Shown one piece after another: positions 44,514-54,964 of a stretch of DNA of 64,000 nt (the first letter of the stretch is position 1; each line of letters opens with the position of its first letter). The DNA is from an uncultured Nitrospira sp. GTDB lineage: Bacteria; Nitrospirota; Nitrospiria; Nitrospirales; Nitrospiraceae. The notes under the pieces were generated by a model that saw only the letters and a program-made list of their open reading frames with translations, was not told where the DNA came from and did no database searches. Location: NCBI GenBank assembly GCA_902500805.1, contig CABVSA010000004.1, forward strand, positions 18,112-82,111, given 5' to 3'. The translations under genes were made by a program, and so were the position numbers.

Positions 44514-45851
44514 CTATTGAAGGTGATGTTTCGCCATCCGGTAACGGAGCGTATTGCGGGTCATCTTGAGGAGCCGACTGGCTTCTGAGACATTGCCCGA
44601 AGCCTTTTGCAACGCTTCTTCGAGCAATTTCTTTTCCATCTCCTGAAATGAGAGTCCGAAGGCCAACAGCGATGGCCTGAGTTCAGGACCCTGGTCGTCG
44701 GCTGTCGGATGACTGTTCACGGATGCCGGGAGGTGATGTGGTTGGATCACCTCTTCTTTACAGGTGATCGTGAGCCACTCGACCACATTGTGCAGTTCTC
44801 GGACATTACCGGGCCACGTGTGGCTTCTGAGGATCGAGAGTGCGGATGGGGCAATAGCCTTCACGCGGCATCCCCGTTCCTTTCGGGCTCGCTCTAAGAA
44901 GATTAAGAGAATCGGCTCGATATCTTCAGAGCGTTCTCGGAGCGGTGCAATACGGAGCTGATAGACGTTCAATCGATAATAGAGGTCGAGCCGGAAACGG
45001 CCTGCTTTGATATGGGCGAGCAAATCTTCGTTGGTCGCGGCGAGGATTCGGATATTGACTTTGTGGCTCTGGGTATCGCCGAGAGGATCAACGGTGCGGT
45101 TTTCCAGGACACGGAGTAGCTTGGCTTGAGCGGTCGGGCTCATTTCTCCGATCTCGTCGAGAAAGAGCGTACCGCCCTCTGCCGTTTGGAATCGCCCGGG
45201 TTTGGCCCGCTTCGCGTCGGTAAACGCGCCCGGCTCATAGCCGAACAGCTCCGCTTCCAACAGATGTTCAGGAATCCCCGCACAATTCAGGGTGACCAAC
45301 GGGCCACCGGCCCTGAGGCTTGAGTGGTGGATGGCTTCTGCAAATAATTCCTTCCCAGTTCCACTTTCTCCTGTGATGAGGACGGTTGCATCGGTCACGG
45401 CCACTTCTCGGGCCAGATGCTTCATTAAGTTCATCTGCGGTGAGATGCTGACAATTGCGGCGAAGGGATCTTGTGGTGCCGTAGAAGTCACGGGAGGAGA
45501 TTGTCTGATGATACCGTTGATCGCAGCCTGTAGATCAGCCGGAGAAACGGGTTTTGTCAGGTAATCCGCTGCACCAGCTCGCATGATGTCAACGACGTCT
45601 TTAACGGAATGATGGTCTCCAATGACCAGTACAGCGGGAGCAGAAGGGAGCTGCCTGGCATATTCGAAGAGCGGCTCGAGAGTAGGGGGAGTCCCTTCGC
45701 TGATCACCAACAGAGGAGAAGTTTCAGACCAGCATGAGAGCCCTTTTGCGATGGTTGATGCTGATTGAATGCTGAGCTGTGGTGCGGCAGCTTCTACAAG
45801 CTGTCTGAGTTGCGGATCCTTCGAGATGAGAAGTGCTTTCTGAAGGTTCAT
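44514..45851 (-). CDS. Sigma-54 activator with degenerate receiver domain
   Basis: ~445 residues. Receiver-like N-terminus, AAA+ domain with Walker A GESGTGKE and Walker B GGTLFLDEIGEM, then a Fis-type HTH (GNVSEASRLLKMTRNTLRYRM). The receiver lacks the acidic pair and phospho-aspartate: the expected LxxDxxMP reads LLVISEGTPP. The sigma-54 contact loop is GAFTDA, not GAFTGA. ATG 45851 is chosen because GAGGAGG is 11 bases upstream; frame opens to 46136. Regulation is therefore probably not by phosphorylation. Targets unknown; nirK and cytochrome genes lie upstream. Confidence 0.88.
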   Translation of the reverse strand: MNLQKALLISKDPQLRQLVEAAAPQLSIQSASTIAKGLSCWSETSPLLVISEGTPPTLEPLFEYARQLPSAPAVLVIGDHHSVKDVVDIMRAGAADYLTKPVSPADLQAAINGIIRQSPPVTSTAPQDPFAAIVSISPQMNLMKHLAREVAVTDATVLITGESGTGKELFAEAIHHSSLRAGGPLVTLNCAGIPEHLLEAELFGYEPGAFTDAKRAKPGRFQTAEGGTLFLDEIGEMSPTAQAKLLRVLENRTVDPLGDTQSHKVNIRILAATNEDLLAHIKAGRFRLDLYYRLNVYQLRIAPLRERSEDIEPILLIFLERARKERGCRVKAIAPSALSILRSHTWPGNVRELHNVVEWLTITCKEEVIQPHHLPASVNSHPTADDQGPELRPSLLAFGLSFQEMEKKLLEEALQKASGNVSEASRLLKMTRNTLRYRMAKHHLQ

Positions 45852-46038
45852 CGGAGTGCGTGCCTCCTCTGGAACCATCAACACCTCGTATAGCCTACAC
45901 CCCTTGCTATGCAGAAAAAAAGGGGAAAGCACATAGCGAATTTCAATGGATCTCGACGGGGCAGCTGTCATGCGGGACTGCCTGTTGTGTAGAGGGCAGG
46001 GGTAAGACTCTGAAGGAATGGGGAGAGGGTCGAGGCGA

Positions 46039-46080
46039 GGAAAAACAAGAGCTGTCGGTCGACCCGGTCGACCGACAGCT
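46039..46080 (-). terminator. Rho-independent terminator for cytochrome c gene
   Basis: 15-bp perfect stem (AGCTGTCGGTCGACC/GGTCGACCGACAGCT, 46050-46080) with a one-base centre, followed on the reverse strand by CTTGTTTTTCC. It is 19 bases past the cytochrome stop codon. Confidence 0.8.
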
Positions 46081-46098
46081 CCATTGACTACTGAGTCG

Positions 46099-46557
46099 TT
46101 ATTCGCTGTCCTTACAGAAGCTTCGCTCGTATGCAATGATCGTCCAGGCTTCTTCCTCGGTGATGACGTTACCCTTGAGGAGGGCCGGCATGCCTGTGCC
46201 AGGGCTTCCGTTCTTTATGACCCAGAACAGTTCCCCGTCGTTCCGTTTTTTGTGAAATTTGCAATTCGTAAGGTTTCGTGGACCTGGTGTGAGCAGCATT
46301 CCTCCCGCACCATCACCCTCGCCACTCTGACCGTGACAATTTGCGCAGGTGCCCTTCCCTTCATAGAGGTCCTTGCCCTTGGCGAGTACGTCAGGGGTCA
46401 CGGTGATCGGGCTCTTCATTTTTCGTGCTTCCCCACGCTCAGCATCTGGAACACGCGGCTTCAGGGGGTCGGACTCAGGGCCAGACCATCCTGCCGTACT
46501 CCATAGGGCAACGGCCATAAAACTACACAACGTCACAATCATACGCTTCCGGCTCAT
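46099..46557 (-). CDS. Periplasmic monohaem cytochrome c
   Basis: ~152 residues. Signal peptide (MIVTLCSFMAVALWSTAGWS), haem motif CANCH near residue 73, and a likely axial Met in GTGMPAL. Paralogue of the cytochrome at 8207 (shared DGELFWVIKNGSPGTGM). ATG 46557 has AAGGAGG upstream. Followed by a terminator. May serve as electron donor in the periplasm, possibly to NirK (inference from proximity). Confidence 0.9.
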   Translation of the reverse strand: MSRKRMIVTLCSFMAVALWSTAGWSGPESDPLKPRVPDAERGEARKMKSPITVTPDVLAKGKDLYEGKGTCANCHGQSGEGDGAGGMLLTPGPRNLTNCKFHKKRNDGELFWVIKNGSPGTGMPALLKGNVITEEEAWTIIAYERSFCKDSE

Positions 46558-46735
46558 GATTCCTCCTTGGTGATACCACTGAATGTTACGGTTGCTTGCT
46601 CGCGCCGCGTGGTAAGGGGCGAACGAAAATTGATACATCTTAACATGACAATGTCCTAAGTGGCAGTGCCCATATCTCGGAGAAATTGGCTAGGGCGGAG
46701 ATCGGAAGGATGTAGGTCTACCAGCTTGAGGACCG

Positions 46736-46767
46736 CGTCAGCCAGGACCAGACGGTCCTGGCTGACG
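46736..46767. other. Strong hairpin between truncated haemoglobin and cytochrome c genes
   Basis: CGTCAGCCAGGACC (46736-46749) pairs perfectly with GGTCCTGGCTGACG (46754-46767) around a 4-base loop. No T-tract on either strand, so it may be a factor-dependent end or an RNA-stability hairpin 47 bp past the haemoglobin stop. Confidence 0.45.
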
Positions 46768-46813
46768 GGAAACACTACCGTGTGACTATCGCGGTGGTGA
46801 TCACCGCAAGTCG

Positions 46814-47257
46814 TCAGTGAGTTTCGACGATGTCACTCTTCATTGGTCCAAGGATGGCCAGGAGCTCACCCTTTTCTTTCGCCGGCACGTTGAAGGTGTC
46901 CAATGCACTGACCAGGTCCTCAACCAGCGCGCCAAAAGCGGCGTCGGTGACCTTCATTCCCTTGTGCGTGGTCTTCATATCCCGACCGGAGTAGCTGCAG
47001 GGGCCACCGGTTGCCATGCAGACCTGTTCGACCAGGAGCTTGTTCAGCTTCTTGAGGTCGGCGGTGGCAAAATAGCCATTGATCCGCTTGTCACCACCCA
47101 CGTTCCCGATGAACTTGGTGACCACGGCTTGAATGGCACCTTGTCCGCCGAGCCGCTCATAGAGCGAGGCTTCTGCGGCAAAGGACGTGGTGCTGGTCAT
47201 TGTCCACGCAGCGGCGACGGCAACTGCGACACCCATAATCTTCTTGCTCAACGACAT
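46814..47257 (-). CDS. Exported group-1 truncated haemoglobin
   Basis: 147 residues. A signal peptide ([20 protein letters not shown]) exports this globin. [16 protein letters not shown] and the proximal histidine region [13 protein letters not shown] (His98) are typical of group 1. Two cysteines (VCMATGGPC) may form a disulfide, consistent with the periplasm. AAGGAG precedes the start. Directly downstream of nirK (61 bp), so a role in NO scavenging or oxidation is likely. Confidence 0.9.
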   Translation of the reverse strand: MSLSKKIMGVAVAVAAAWTMTSTTSFAAEASLYERLGGQGAIQAVVTKFIGNVGGDKRINGYFATADLKKLNKLLVEQVCMATGGPCSYSGRDMKTTHKGMKVTDAAFGALVEDLVSALDTFNVPAKEKGELLAILGPMKSDIVETH

Positions 47258-47318
47258 ATTATCTACTCCTTTGTGTGAGAATGAATTGACTCATAAAGCT
47301 CCGTGCCCCGCTCATTCA

Positions 47319-48272
47319 TTACGGGTTCCAGGGAGTGTTGGGCATCAACTGACCCTTATAGTCCTTGGGATTCTGGTTGGCGATCACCACTGCGATCGCA
47401 CCGCGCAGCGCTCCCGTCAAGGAGTGGGTCACAACCGGATAGGCTCCTGGGTTGTCCACGATCATATCGAAGGTGGCACCGCTGCCTGGACCAACCACAT
47501 AGGTCTGAACACCCTTGAAGTTATTCGCCGGGTTGCCGCTCTCGTAGACATTGTCCCAGATTTCAGCGATCGGATGGAGTGCCGAGAACTCGTTCGGACC
47601 GGCATTCACGAAATAGATCCGTACGCGTTCACCGACCTTGACCTCCAACGGCTCTCCGCCTGGGAAGAACGGATGGTACTTGAAGATTCCGCCGTTGAAA
47701 ATCGTGTTGTCCCACTTCCGATCAAACATCGCCTGCACGTTGTCCGGGTTCTTCCAGAACTCGGATTGGACCAGGACGAATTCGCGATCGGCCTTCGGCC
47801 AGGCATTGGCATCCTTCGGATCGACAATGATGGCACCGAACATGCCACGGGCGACGTGTTGGATCATGGGGCTCGCACCGCAGTGATAGAAAAACACACC
47901 AGGCTTCTTTGCCACGAAGGAGTACTTGTGTGTCTCGCCGGCTGAAACGGTCTTGTGGTAGTTCTTCAAGAAGTCGAGCTCAGCGGCATGAAAGTCCATC
48001 GAATGCGGGAAGGAATTGTTCTTGTCCCCGATCAGGGTGAAGTTCACCGTGTCCCCTTCGGTGACCCGCACGACTGGTCCAGGCATCTGTCCGTTAAAGG
48101 TCCAGGCCTTGTACTTTGTCCCGTTTCCGTCAACGACGATTTCCGTTTCCATCGCGGTGAACGTGACCTCATGGACCTTGGCCCCTGCGGACCCTGGCAT
48201 CGTAATACATCCGCTGGCTCCCAGAAGGACGGCAAGTCCTAATGTAGCTGTGATCACACGAAACCTCTGCAT
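47319..48272 (-). CDS. nirK: Copper-containing nitrite reductase NirK
   Basis: 317 residues, two cupredoxin domains. A lipobox-like LGASGC near residue 22 suggests a lipoprotein. Type-1 copper ligands: His90, Cys131, His139, Met144. Type-2 site: His95, His130, His283, with catalytic Asp93 and His233. Reduces nitrite to NO in the periplasm. In nitrite oxidisers of this group NirK is common; its direction of use is uncertain. First gene of a nirK-trHb unit. Confidence 0.95.
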   Translation of the reverse strand: MQRFRVITATLGLAVLLGASGCITMPGSAGAKVHEVTFTAMETEIVVDGNGTKYKAWTFNGQMPGPVVRVTEGDTVNFTLIGDKNNSFPHSMDFHAAELDFLKNYHKTVSAGETHKYSFVAKKPGVFFYHCGASPMIQHVARGMFGAIIVDPKDANAWPKADREFVLVQSEFWKNPDNVQAMFDRKWDNTIFNGGIFKYHPFFPGGEPLEVKVGERVRIYFVNAGPNEFSALHPIAEIWDNVYESGNPANNFKGVQTYVVGPGSGATFDMIVDNPGAYPVVTHSLTGALRGAIAVVIANQNPKDYKGQLMPNTPWNP

Positions 48273-48805
48273 AATTGCCTCCCTTTAGTTTGGTTTTATG
48301 GCACAGAGAGCGATGCTGCGAGCGAGTATGGTCATTTGAGTCCCCTCCCACCCACTCGTCGAGCGTTCGCCGGATCAACTATCTATCAAATTCCGATGAG
48401 AAAGTACAACACATATAGCTTCCTCTGGCCGCTCTTGAAATTTCTCTGATCACAGGTGTGCCTGCCTCATCATCAATTTGAACCTTGTACCCGGCACCTT
48501 CATATCCGCACTAGGCACGATGCGTGCCATAGCCATAACAGTACGGCACTGTGGCGTGCGTTCAAACTATCATTTTAAAAAACCATGGTCTTCTACCTCA
48601 TTTGATGAGACTGCCTTTCTGATGTATCGATTGTTGATCGGTGAGGGCAGAGGAGGGAAAAGGGCGTGGAGAGAATCTAAAAAGATACACCCTGTATCCA
48701 ATTCGATTCATGCCGCAGTATTTTTCTGTGGTACTTGAACTGACTGATCGCAATCCGGTACGGGGTTTATCCAGGGGAAGGGGGCATCTATCTTGACGGT
48801 TCCGA
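48273..48805. other. Gene-free intergenic region upstream of nirK
   Basis: ~530 bp with no supported gene. Should hold the nirK promoter. No FNR-like TTGAT-N4-ATCAA site and no copy of the TGTC palindrome was seen. Confidence 0.5.
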
Positions 48806-49819
48806 TCAAGAAGGAGGCGATGATGGCCGGGGTTTATTGTGTTGTGCGATAGCGATGTTTCGTTGAAACCCATGGATTTTTGCCCGCCGAATTGGGCTCT
48901 GTTGAAACAACGTGGTGAAGGTCTGTTCATCGAGTCGAGAAAGCTCATCTAAACTTGGGGCGAGGGTGACGGGTGAGGGCTGAAATGTAGTCTCGTGGGT
49001 CGGCTCGGCGCGCAGGTTGAACGGGCATATGTCGAGGCAATCATCACATCCGAATATTTTGTTTCCCATGCCTTGCTGGAGATCAGGGGAAATCAGGCTG
49101 TCATCTCCACGGAGTTCAATAGTGAGATAGGAGATACATCGTGTGGCGTCGACTACATAGGGTTGCACGATTGCGTTCGTTGGACAGGCTTGGATACACA
49201 GCGTGCAGCTTCCGCACAGATCAGTAGCAGGTTCGTCTACTGACAGTTCCAAGGTGGTCAGCACTTCTCCAAGCAAAAGCCATGAGCCATGGTCGGCTGA
49301 CACGAGATTGGAGTGTTTTCCGATCCAGCCCAGACCGGCCCGTTCCGCCCAGGCTTTCTCCATTATAGGGCCGGTATCCACATAAGATCGCGTGTGTGCC
49401 TCTGGTACAAGGCTGGAAATGCGTGCTTCCAGTTGTTTGAGCTTGTTGCTCATTACCTTGTGGTAGTCCTTTCCCCAGGCATACCGCGCGATGCGACCAT
49501 AGCCGGGCTGTTCGTTCGCACGATGGTCGGTGAGGTAGGTCATGCCGACAGAGATAACCGATCGGCAACCAGGAAGGACCTGGCGGGGATCCGCACGTTT
49601 CTCCGGTGTTCGTTCCAGCCAGGCCATGGTTCCGTGGTGACCTTGCTGGAGCCACTCCGTCAGGCGGTCGAAGAGACGCCGGAGAAATGGTGATTGGGTG
49701 GGAGGAGATTGTTCACCACCAGGATCGGCAGTCCCTTGCTCATCAGAGACGGGTGCGACCCCAACGGCATCAAAACCCAAGGCTCGCGCTTCTTGTTTGA
49801 TGACCTCAGTGAGAGACAT
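48806..49819 (-). CDS. queG: Epoxyqueuosine reductase QueG
   Basis: Reduces epoxyqueuosine to queuosine in tRNA using cobalamin and two Fe4S4 clusters. Cluster motifs CGSCTLCIQACPTN and CDDCLDICPFN are complete; N-terminal cobalamin-contact region YLTDHRANEQPGYGRIARYAWGKDYH is typical. 337 residues without the HEAT extension of some homologues. Confidence 0.94.
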   Translation of the reverse strand: MSLTEVIKQEARALGFDAVGVAPVSDEQGTADPGGEQSPPTQSPFLRRLFDRLTEWLQQGHHGTMAWLERTPEKRADPRQVLPGCRSVISVGMTYLTDHRANEQPGYGRIARYAWGKDYHKVMSNKLKQLEARISSLVPEAHTRSYVDTGPIMEKAWAERAGLGWIGKHSNLVSADHGSWLLLGEVLTTLELSVDEPATDLCGSCTLCIQACPTNAIVQPYVVDATRCISYLTIELRGDDSLISPDLQQGMGNKIFGCDDCLDICPFNLRAEPTHETTFQPSPVTLAPSLDELSRLDEQTFTTLFQQSPIRRAKIHGFQRNIAIAQHNKPRPSSPPS

Positions 49820-49837
49820 GGAGGACAGGTGGACAGA

Positions 49838-50203
49838 TTACCCAGAAGTACACATGAATCGAACGCTGAATTTGGCTGAGCAATGGACGGACTGGCATTG
49901 ACCGCATGTACCGGTGATCTTGGTCTTCCAGTTGGTTTCCTTTTCATCGAATCGGCACTGGAGCCGGCCGCCCTTCGAGATGGTCGTCCATGGTTGTGTC
50001 GTTCCCGGTATCATGGCCACCTGACATCCTTCAGGGAACGGAACCTGACAGGGGCGTGCGGTCTCACCCTTATCCATGGCGAAGCTGCATGACAACTCGG
50101 TAGTGGCTCCTGCGTCCTCCATCTCTTGAGCCTGAGAGGAAGAAACCAGCACTATCAGCGGAAGAGCAATACAGAACAGAAACATGCCGTGTCGTGATCT
50201 CAT
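49838..50203 (-). CDS. Small secreted cysteine-rich protein
   Basis: ~121 residues. Signal peptide (FLFCIALPLIVLVSSSQAQE), then ~9 cysteines (CGQCQSVHC, CQV, LQCRF), suggesting a disulfide-rich periplasmic protein. No family recognised. Same strand as queG, 18 bp upstream of it. ATG 50203 chosen; frame opens to 50242. Confidence 0.6.
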   Translation of the reverse strand: MRSRHGMFLFCIALPLIVLVSSSQAQEMEDAGATTELSCSFAMDKGETARPCQVPFPEGCQVAMIPGTTQPWTTISKGGRLQCRFDEKETNWKTKITGTCGQCQSVHCSAKFSVRFMCTSG

Positions 50204-50297
50204 GGTCGGAGATGCTAGCACAGTCCTTTGTCTTGCGGCCATGCGGAGGCACGCGTAGAATCACCACCAGCTTTGGTTCCTACTCAGGGGAGGCCTT

Positions 50298-51410
50298 ATG
50301 CTGGCGACACGAATCACCCAAAAAGAAGGAATGTTTTATTTCATCGCCTACAACGCCGGCGATTTGTTGGAAAAGGTTCGTTTCACGAGCCGGTACTATT
50401 TTGAAGGCGAGGAAATAGCGCAGACCAAGATCGCCGAACATGATGAGGTCGCGCAATTCATTGCAGGGATCGAGCGGAGTGAGAAGGGGTTTCAGCGAGT
50501 CCTGAATCGGCAGAAGATCAAGCAGATCGTCAATTTTTATGAGACCGTCGTGGCTCAACCGATGATTCCCGGTACGGTGCTGCTCTTTACCGATGAAACA
50601 CTTCGTTTCCAAAAAGTTGACGGGTCGGAGTCGATCGGTCACCTCAGCGAGCCAAAAGGAAAGTACCTGGTCATTGATGGGCAACATCGCCTTGCCGGAC
50701 TGCATTTTTTTCACGAGAAACATCCTGATCAGAGCCTGCAGGTCGAAGTACCCTGTCTCTTGTTCGACGGACGGAGCGCCGACTTTGCGACGGAGATGTT
50801 CGTCATCATCAACTCGACTCACACGCGCATCAACCGATCACATCTGGTCGATCTGTATGAGAAGGTGTCGTGGGAGAGTCCAGAAAAGAAGTTCGCGGCG
50901 AAAGTTGTCAATCTGCTCTACAGCGAGTCTGACTCGCCGCTCCAGTACAAAATCAACCGCCTTGGAGGACGGAGTAAGCAGGAGAAATGGATTCTTCAGT
51001 CCGAGGTGTTCAACGAACTATTAAAAGTGGTGACAGCCCATAGGCGCTGGATCGAGTCTCATTTGGACATGAAAGCTGATCGGTGCTATGCGTTGGTGCG
51101 GGACTACCTCAAGGGCGTCAAGGATGTGATGGGTGAGATCTGGGGCCAGAATGAGCGCTACATGTTCACACGCGACGTGTCCCTCAAGGCGTTGATCCGG
51201 GTGCTGGACGACCTGATTGTGGATCGTAAGCTCATCAGCGCTTGGGAGGAACAACGCTCACACCAACCGTTTGCTGAGCTGGTGAAGCCTTGGGCCACAC
51301 TCACAAAGGATTTTCGCGCCGATGGATTTTACGAGCGGTTCCCTGCCAAAGGACAACTTGAACGGGTTCGCAAGATTCATCAACGGCTGGTGGATGCGAT
51401 TGTGGGATAG
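50298..51410 (+). CDS. DGQHR-domain protein (DndB/DpdB-like)
   Basis: 370 residues. DGQHR at residues 127-131 in YLVIDGQHRLAGLHFF and an INSTHTRINRS segment, typical of the DndB-type DGQHR superfamily that includes DndB (phosphorothioation regulator) and DpdB (7-deazaguanine DNA modification). No dnd or dpd partner genes are in the window, so the role is open. GGGGAGG ribosome-binding site. The next gene starts inside its last codons. Confidence 0.8.
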   Translation: MLATRITQKEGMFYFIAYNAGDLLEKVRFTSRYYFEGEEIAQTKIAEHDEVAQFIAGIERSEKGFQRVLNRQKIKQIVNFYETVVAQPMIPGTVLLFTDETLRFQKVDGSESIGHLSEPKGKYLVIDGQHRLAGLHFFHEKHPDQSLQVEVPCLLFDGRSADFATEMFVIINSTHTRINRSHLVDLYEKVSWESPEKKFAAKVVNLLYSESDSPLQYKINRLGGRSKQEKWILQSEVFNELLKVVTAHRRWIESHLDMKADRCYALVRDYLKGVKDVMGEIWGQNERYMFTRDVSLKALIRVLDDLIVDRKLISAWEEQRSHQPFAELVKPWATLTKDFRADGFYERFPAKGQLERVRKIHQRLVDAIVG

Positions 51411-51984
51411 ACGAACAGCACGCCCCTCGGTCCTGCTCGCAGGTGGTGCGTTCGGCCTGCTCCTCTTCATCGTGACCGATGGGATGGGGATGGCTGCGGC
51501 ACCGGTGGATGTACTCGAGGTCGCTGCTGCTTCCGGTGGTGGCACGAGGGCGACCGCGCAAGTCGTTATTCCAGCCCCACCGATCGTCGTTCAGCGATTG
51601 TTAACCGATTACCCTCATTGGCCGGATCTCTTTGACATGCGGATGCATGTGGCAGCCGTCAGCGTCCACGACGGGGTGGCCACAACTGATCTTCGTATTG
51701 AGCATCCCTTGATGCCAGGCGAACGCCGGTTAGTCACGGAGTCGAGGGTCTTGCCGAGCGGAAGTCTCGTTACGGATCTGAAGGGGGGGGACTTCAAGCG
51801 GTACCATCGAGTCTGGAAGCTGGAATCCACGGGGGAGGGGAATCAGACACGCGCCGATTTTGAACTCGAGGTTGAAGTCGAATCCTTTGTGCCGGACTGG
51901 CTTATCGTGATTGCGATGCGGCAGGAACTCGAAGCGCACTTTCGTATCCTCAAACAGAAAGCAGTGGAACATTCCAAACGGTAA
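51394..51984 (+). CDS. Exported SRPBCC/START-like protein
   Basis: ~196 residues. Signal peptide (VLLAGGAFGLLLFIVTDGMGMAA) and an SRPBCC-type ligand-binding fold (QVVIPAPPIVVQRLLTDYPHWPDLF; VTDLKGGDFKRYHRVWKLE). Translation begins inside the DGQHR gene (16-base overlap). Ligand unknown. Confidence 0.75.
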   Translation: MRLWDRRTARPSVLLAGGAFGLLLFIVTDGMGMAAAPVDVLEVAAASGGGTRATAQVVIPAPPIVVQRLLTDYPHWPDLFDMRMHVAAVSVHDGVATTDLRIEHPLMPGERRLVTESRVLPSGSLVTDLKGGDFKRYHRVWKLESTGEGNQTRADFELEVEVESFVPDWLIVIAMRQELEAHFRILKQKAVEHSKR

Positions 51985-51988
51985 CGAC

Positions 51989-53388
<1,400 letters not shown>

Positions 53389-53426
53389 AATCGGACTAAC
53401 CGGCTCTCATGCTCTTTTGCCCCTGG

Positions 53427-53461
53427 CCATCAACCATTAACCATGTCCCATCAGCCATATG
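53427..53461. repeat. Tandem heptads CCATNNN, 5 copies
   Basis: CCATCAA, CCATTAA, CCATGTC, CCATCAG, CCATATG, head to tail; opposite orientation to 53361-53388. The two arms lie in the bioD-SDR gap. Confidence 0.7.
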
Positions 53462-53468
53462 TTCTCAA

Positions 53469-54206
53469 CTATAGATGTCTGCTGTCGCAGTTCCACACTT
53501 GCCCCGATATGTCGTTGAGTTGGGCCAAATGAACGACAGTTCTGGCCATCTCCTCGCTTGCCGGGGGGCGACGGAGGTCATGGTCTAGCCACCCGCTGCC
53601 TTCGGGGAAAATACCCTCAGTCAGATCCGTCTTCTGCCAGCCCGGTAACAACAGATTCACGCGAATATTCTGGGGACCCCACTCGCATGCAGCGGTTTTG
53701 ACGAGCCCAATCAAGCCAGCCTTTGAAGTCGCGTAGGCGCTCTGTCCCTTCGCACCGTGAAATCCAGTGTGTGAGCCGATCACAATAATAGAGCCTCCAC
53801 CACGGGCGAGGAGGACAGGGGCACAGGCCCGTAAACAATGAAACGTGCCGGTCAGATTCGTGGCGATGACATTGTCCCAGATGTCGTCCGCATGACGCAC
53901 GAGCAACTCGCTCTGTCCGACTCCAGCGTTGCAGACCACGGCGACGGGGCCAGCAGTGCGGCTTGAGAATTGATCAAACATGCGACGAACGGACTCAGGA
54001 TTCCGAATATCCGCAGCGTAGGCCTCACCGGTTCCTCCGGCCTTGCGGACTTGATCCAATGTGGTGTCGGCTGATGATGTGTTTTGATAGTAATGCACGC
54101 CCACATACCATCCGATTGTTCCAAAGGCCTGACTGATCGCGCGGCCGATCCCGCCGGAGGCTCCAGTGATAAGGACGGCTGGTGTTGGTTCAATGGGGGA
54201 TGGCAT
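53469..54206 (-). CDS. Short-chain dehydrogenase/reductase (FabG-like)
   Basis: Classical SDR. ITGASGGIGRAIS, NAG at VCNAGVG, catalytic serine in VIGSHTGFHG and YATSKAG. 245 residues. May act in acyl or biotin precursor metabolism (bioD is the next gene downstream), but substrate is not readable. Confidence 0.85.
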   Translation of the reverse strand: MPSPIEPTPAVLITGASGGIGRAISQAFGTIGWYVGVHYYQNTSSADTTLDQVRKAGGTGEAYAADIRNPESVRRMFDQFSSRTAGPVAVVCNAGVGQSELLVRHADDIWDNVIATNLTGTFHCLRACAPVLLARGGGSIIVIGSHTGFHGAKGQSAYATSKAGLIGLVKTAACEWGPQNIRVNLLLPGWQKTDLTEGIFPEGSGWLDHDLRRPPASEEMARTVVHLAQLNDISGQVWNCDSRHL

Positions 54207-54244
54207 GGTGCCGAATTATGCGGAGAGAGCTGCTCATGTGGTGT

Positions 54245-54571
54245 TCACGAAAAGAGCGTCGCAACTTTTGCCAGCACTTCATCCATGATCGATGCCGGCA
54301 AGGTATCCACTTTGTGTCCACCCCGTGTAGCAAGATCCAGCGCACGTGGTTGGTCGCAGCGTACAATACCCGTTGTTTTGATGCCGCTAATGGGAACAGC
54401 AAAGCCAACTCGGCGAGCAAAGTCACCGCCGCGGGTAATGGGCACAATCACCGGACAGGCTGTCAGGCGGTTGAATGCCTCTGGGGTCACGATCAGCACT
54501 GGCCGTTGGCCGCGCTGCTCATGCCCTGCTGTTGGCTCAAGATCAACCATATAAATGTCGCCGCGCTTCAT
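54245..54571 (-). CDS. mazF: MazF/PemK-family toxin
   Basis: ~108 residues. Starts MKRGDIYMVDLEPTAGHEQRGQRPVLIV and has TTGIVRCDQPRALDL, diagnostic for MazF endoribonucleases. ATG 54571 overlaps the mazE stop (ATGA). Confidence 0.92.
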   Translation of the reverse strand: MKRGDIYMVDLEPTAGHEQRGQRPVLIVTPEAFNRLTACPVIVPITRGGDFARRVGFAVPISGIKTTGIVRCDQPRALDLATRGGHKVDTLPASIMDEVLAKVATLFS

Positions 54572-54834
54572 TCGATCAACTCTTTTCCGACGGCCGGTGC
54601 GTCGATCCATTCGCGTTCTTCCGGCGGCAGTGGATACACGCCAGCCGCCTCTGCCTCGGCCAGCAATTCTGCCATTGTGTAACGCGGCCGTGGAGCAGGT
54701 TCGACGACGAGGCGGCCGTTATCAATCACGAGGCCGACCGTCGCACCTGCCTGCAGGTGGAGTTGATCGAGAAAGGCAGGTGGCACGGTCAACATAATCG
54801 AGCCACCGACCTTGCGTAAACTGGTTGTGTGCAT
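54568..54834 (-). CDS. mazE: MazE-type antitoxin (AbrB fold)
   Basis: 88 residues. SLRKVGGSIMLTVPPAFLDQL is the AbrB/SpoVT-type swapped hairpin; LLAEAEAAGVYPLPP forms the toxin-binding tail. Start ATG 54834. Overlaps mazF by four bases. Confidence 0.88.
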   Translation of the reverse strand: MHTTSLRKVGGSIMLTVPPAFLDQLHLQAGATVGLVIDNGRLVVEPAPRPRYTMAELLAEAEAAGVYPLPPEEREWIDAPAVGKELIE

Positions 54835-54964
54835 GAGCTGCCTCCACGTGGTTGGGTTATATCTAAATATAACCCAAATCGCTTTGATCTGCACGTCATG
54901 TTTGGGGAGGCATGGCCATAGGTCAACAGGCGGCCGTCGGTTTTGCTGCCTGCTCATGGTGAGC

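Noticed and set aside
48478..48738. 86-codon ORF upstream of nirK
   Set aside because: No ribosome-binding site, no domain and atypical composition.
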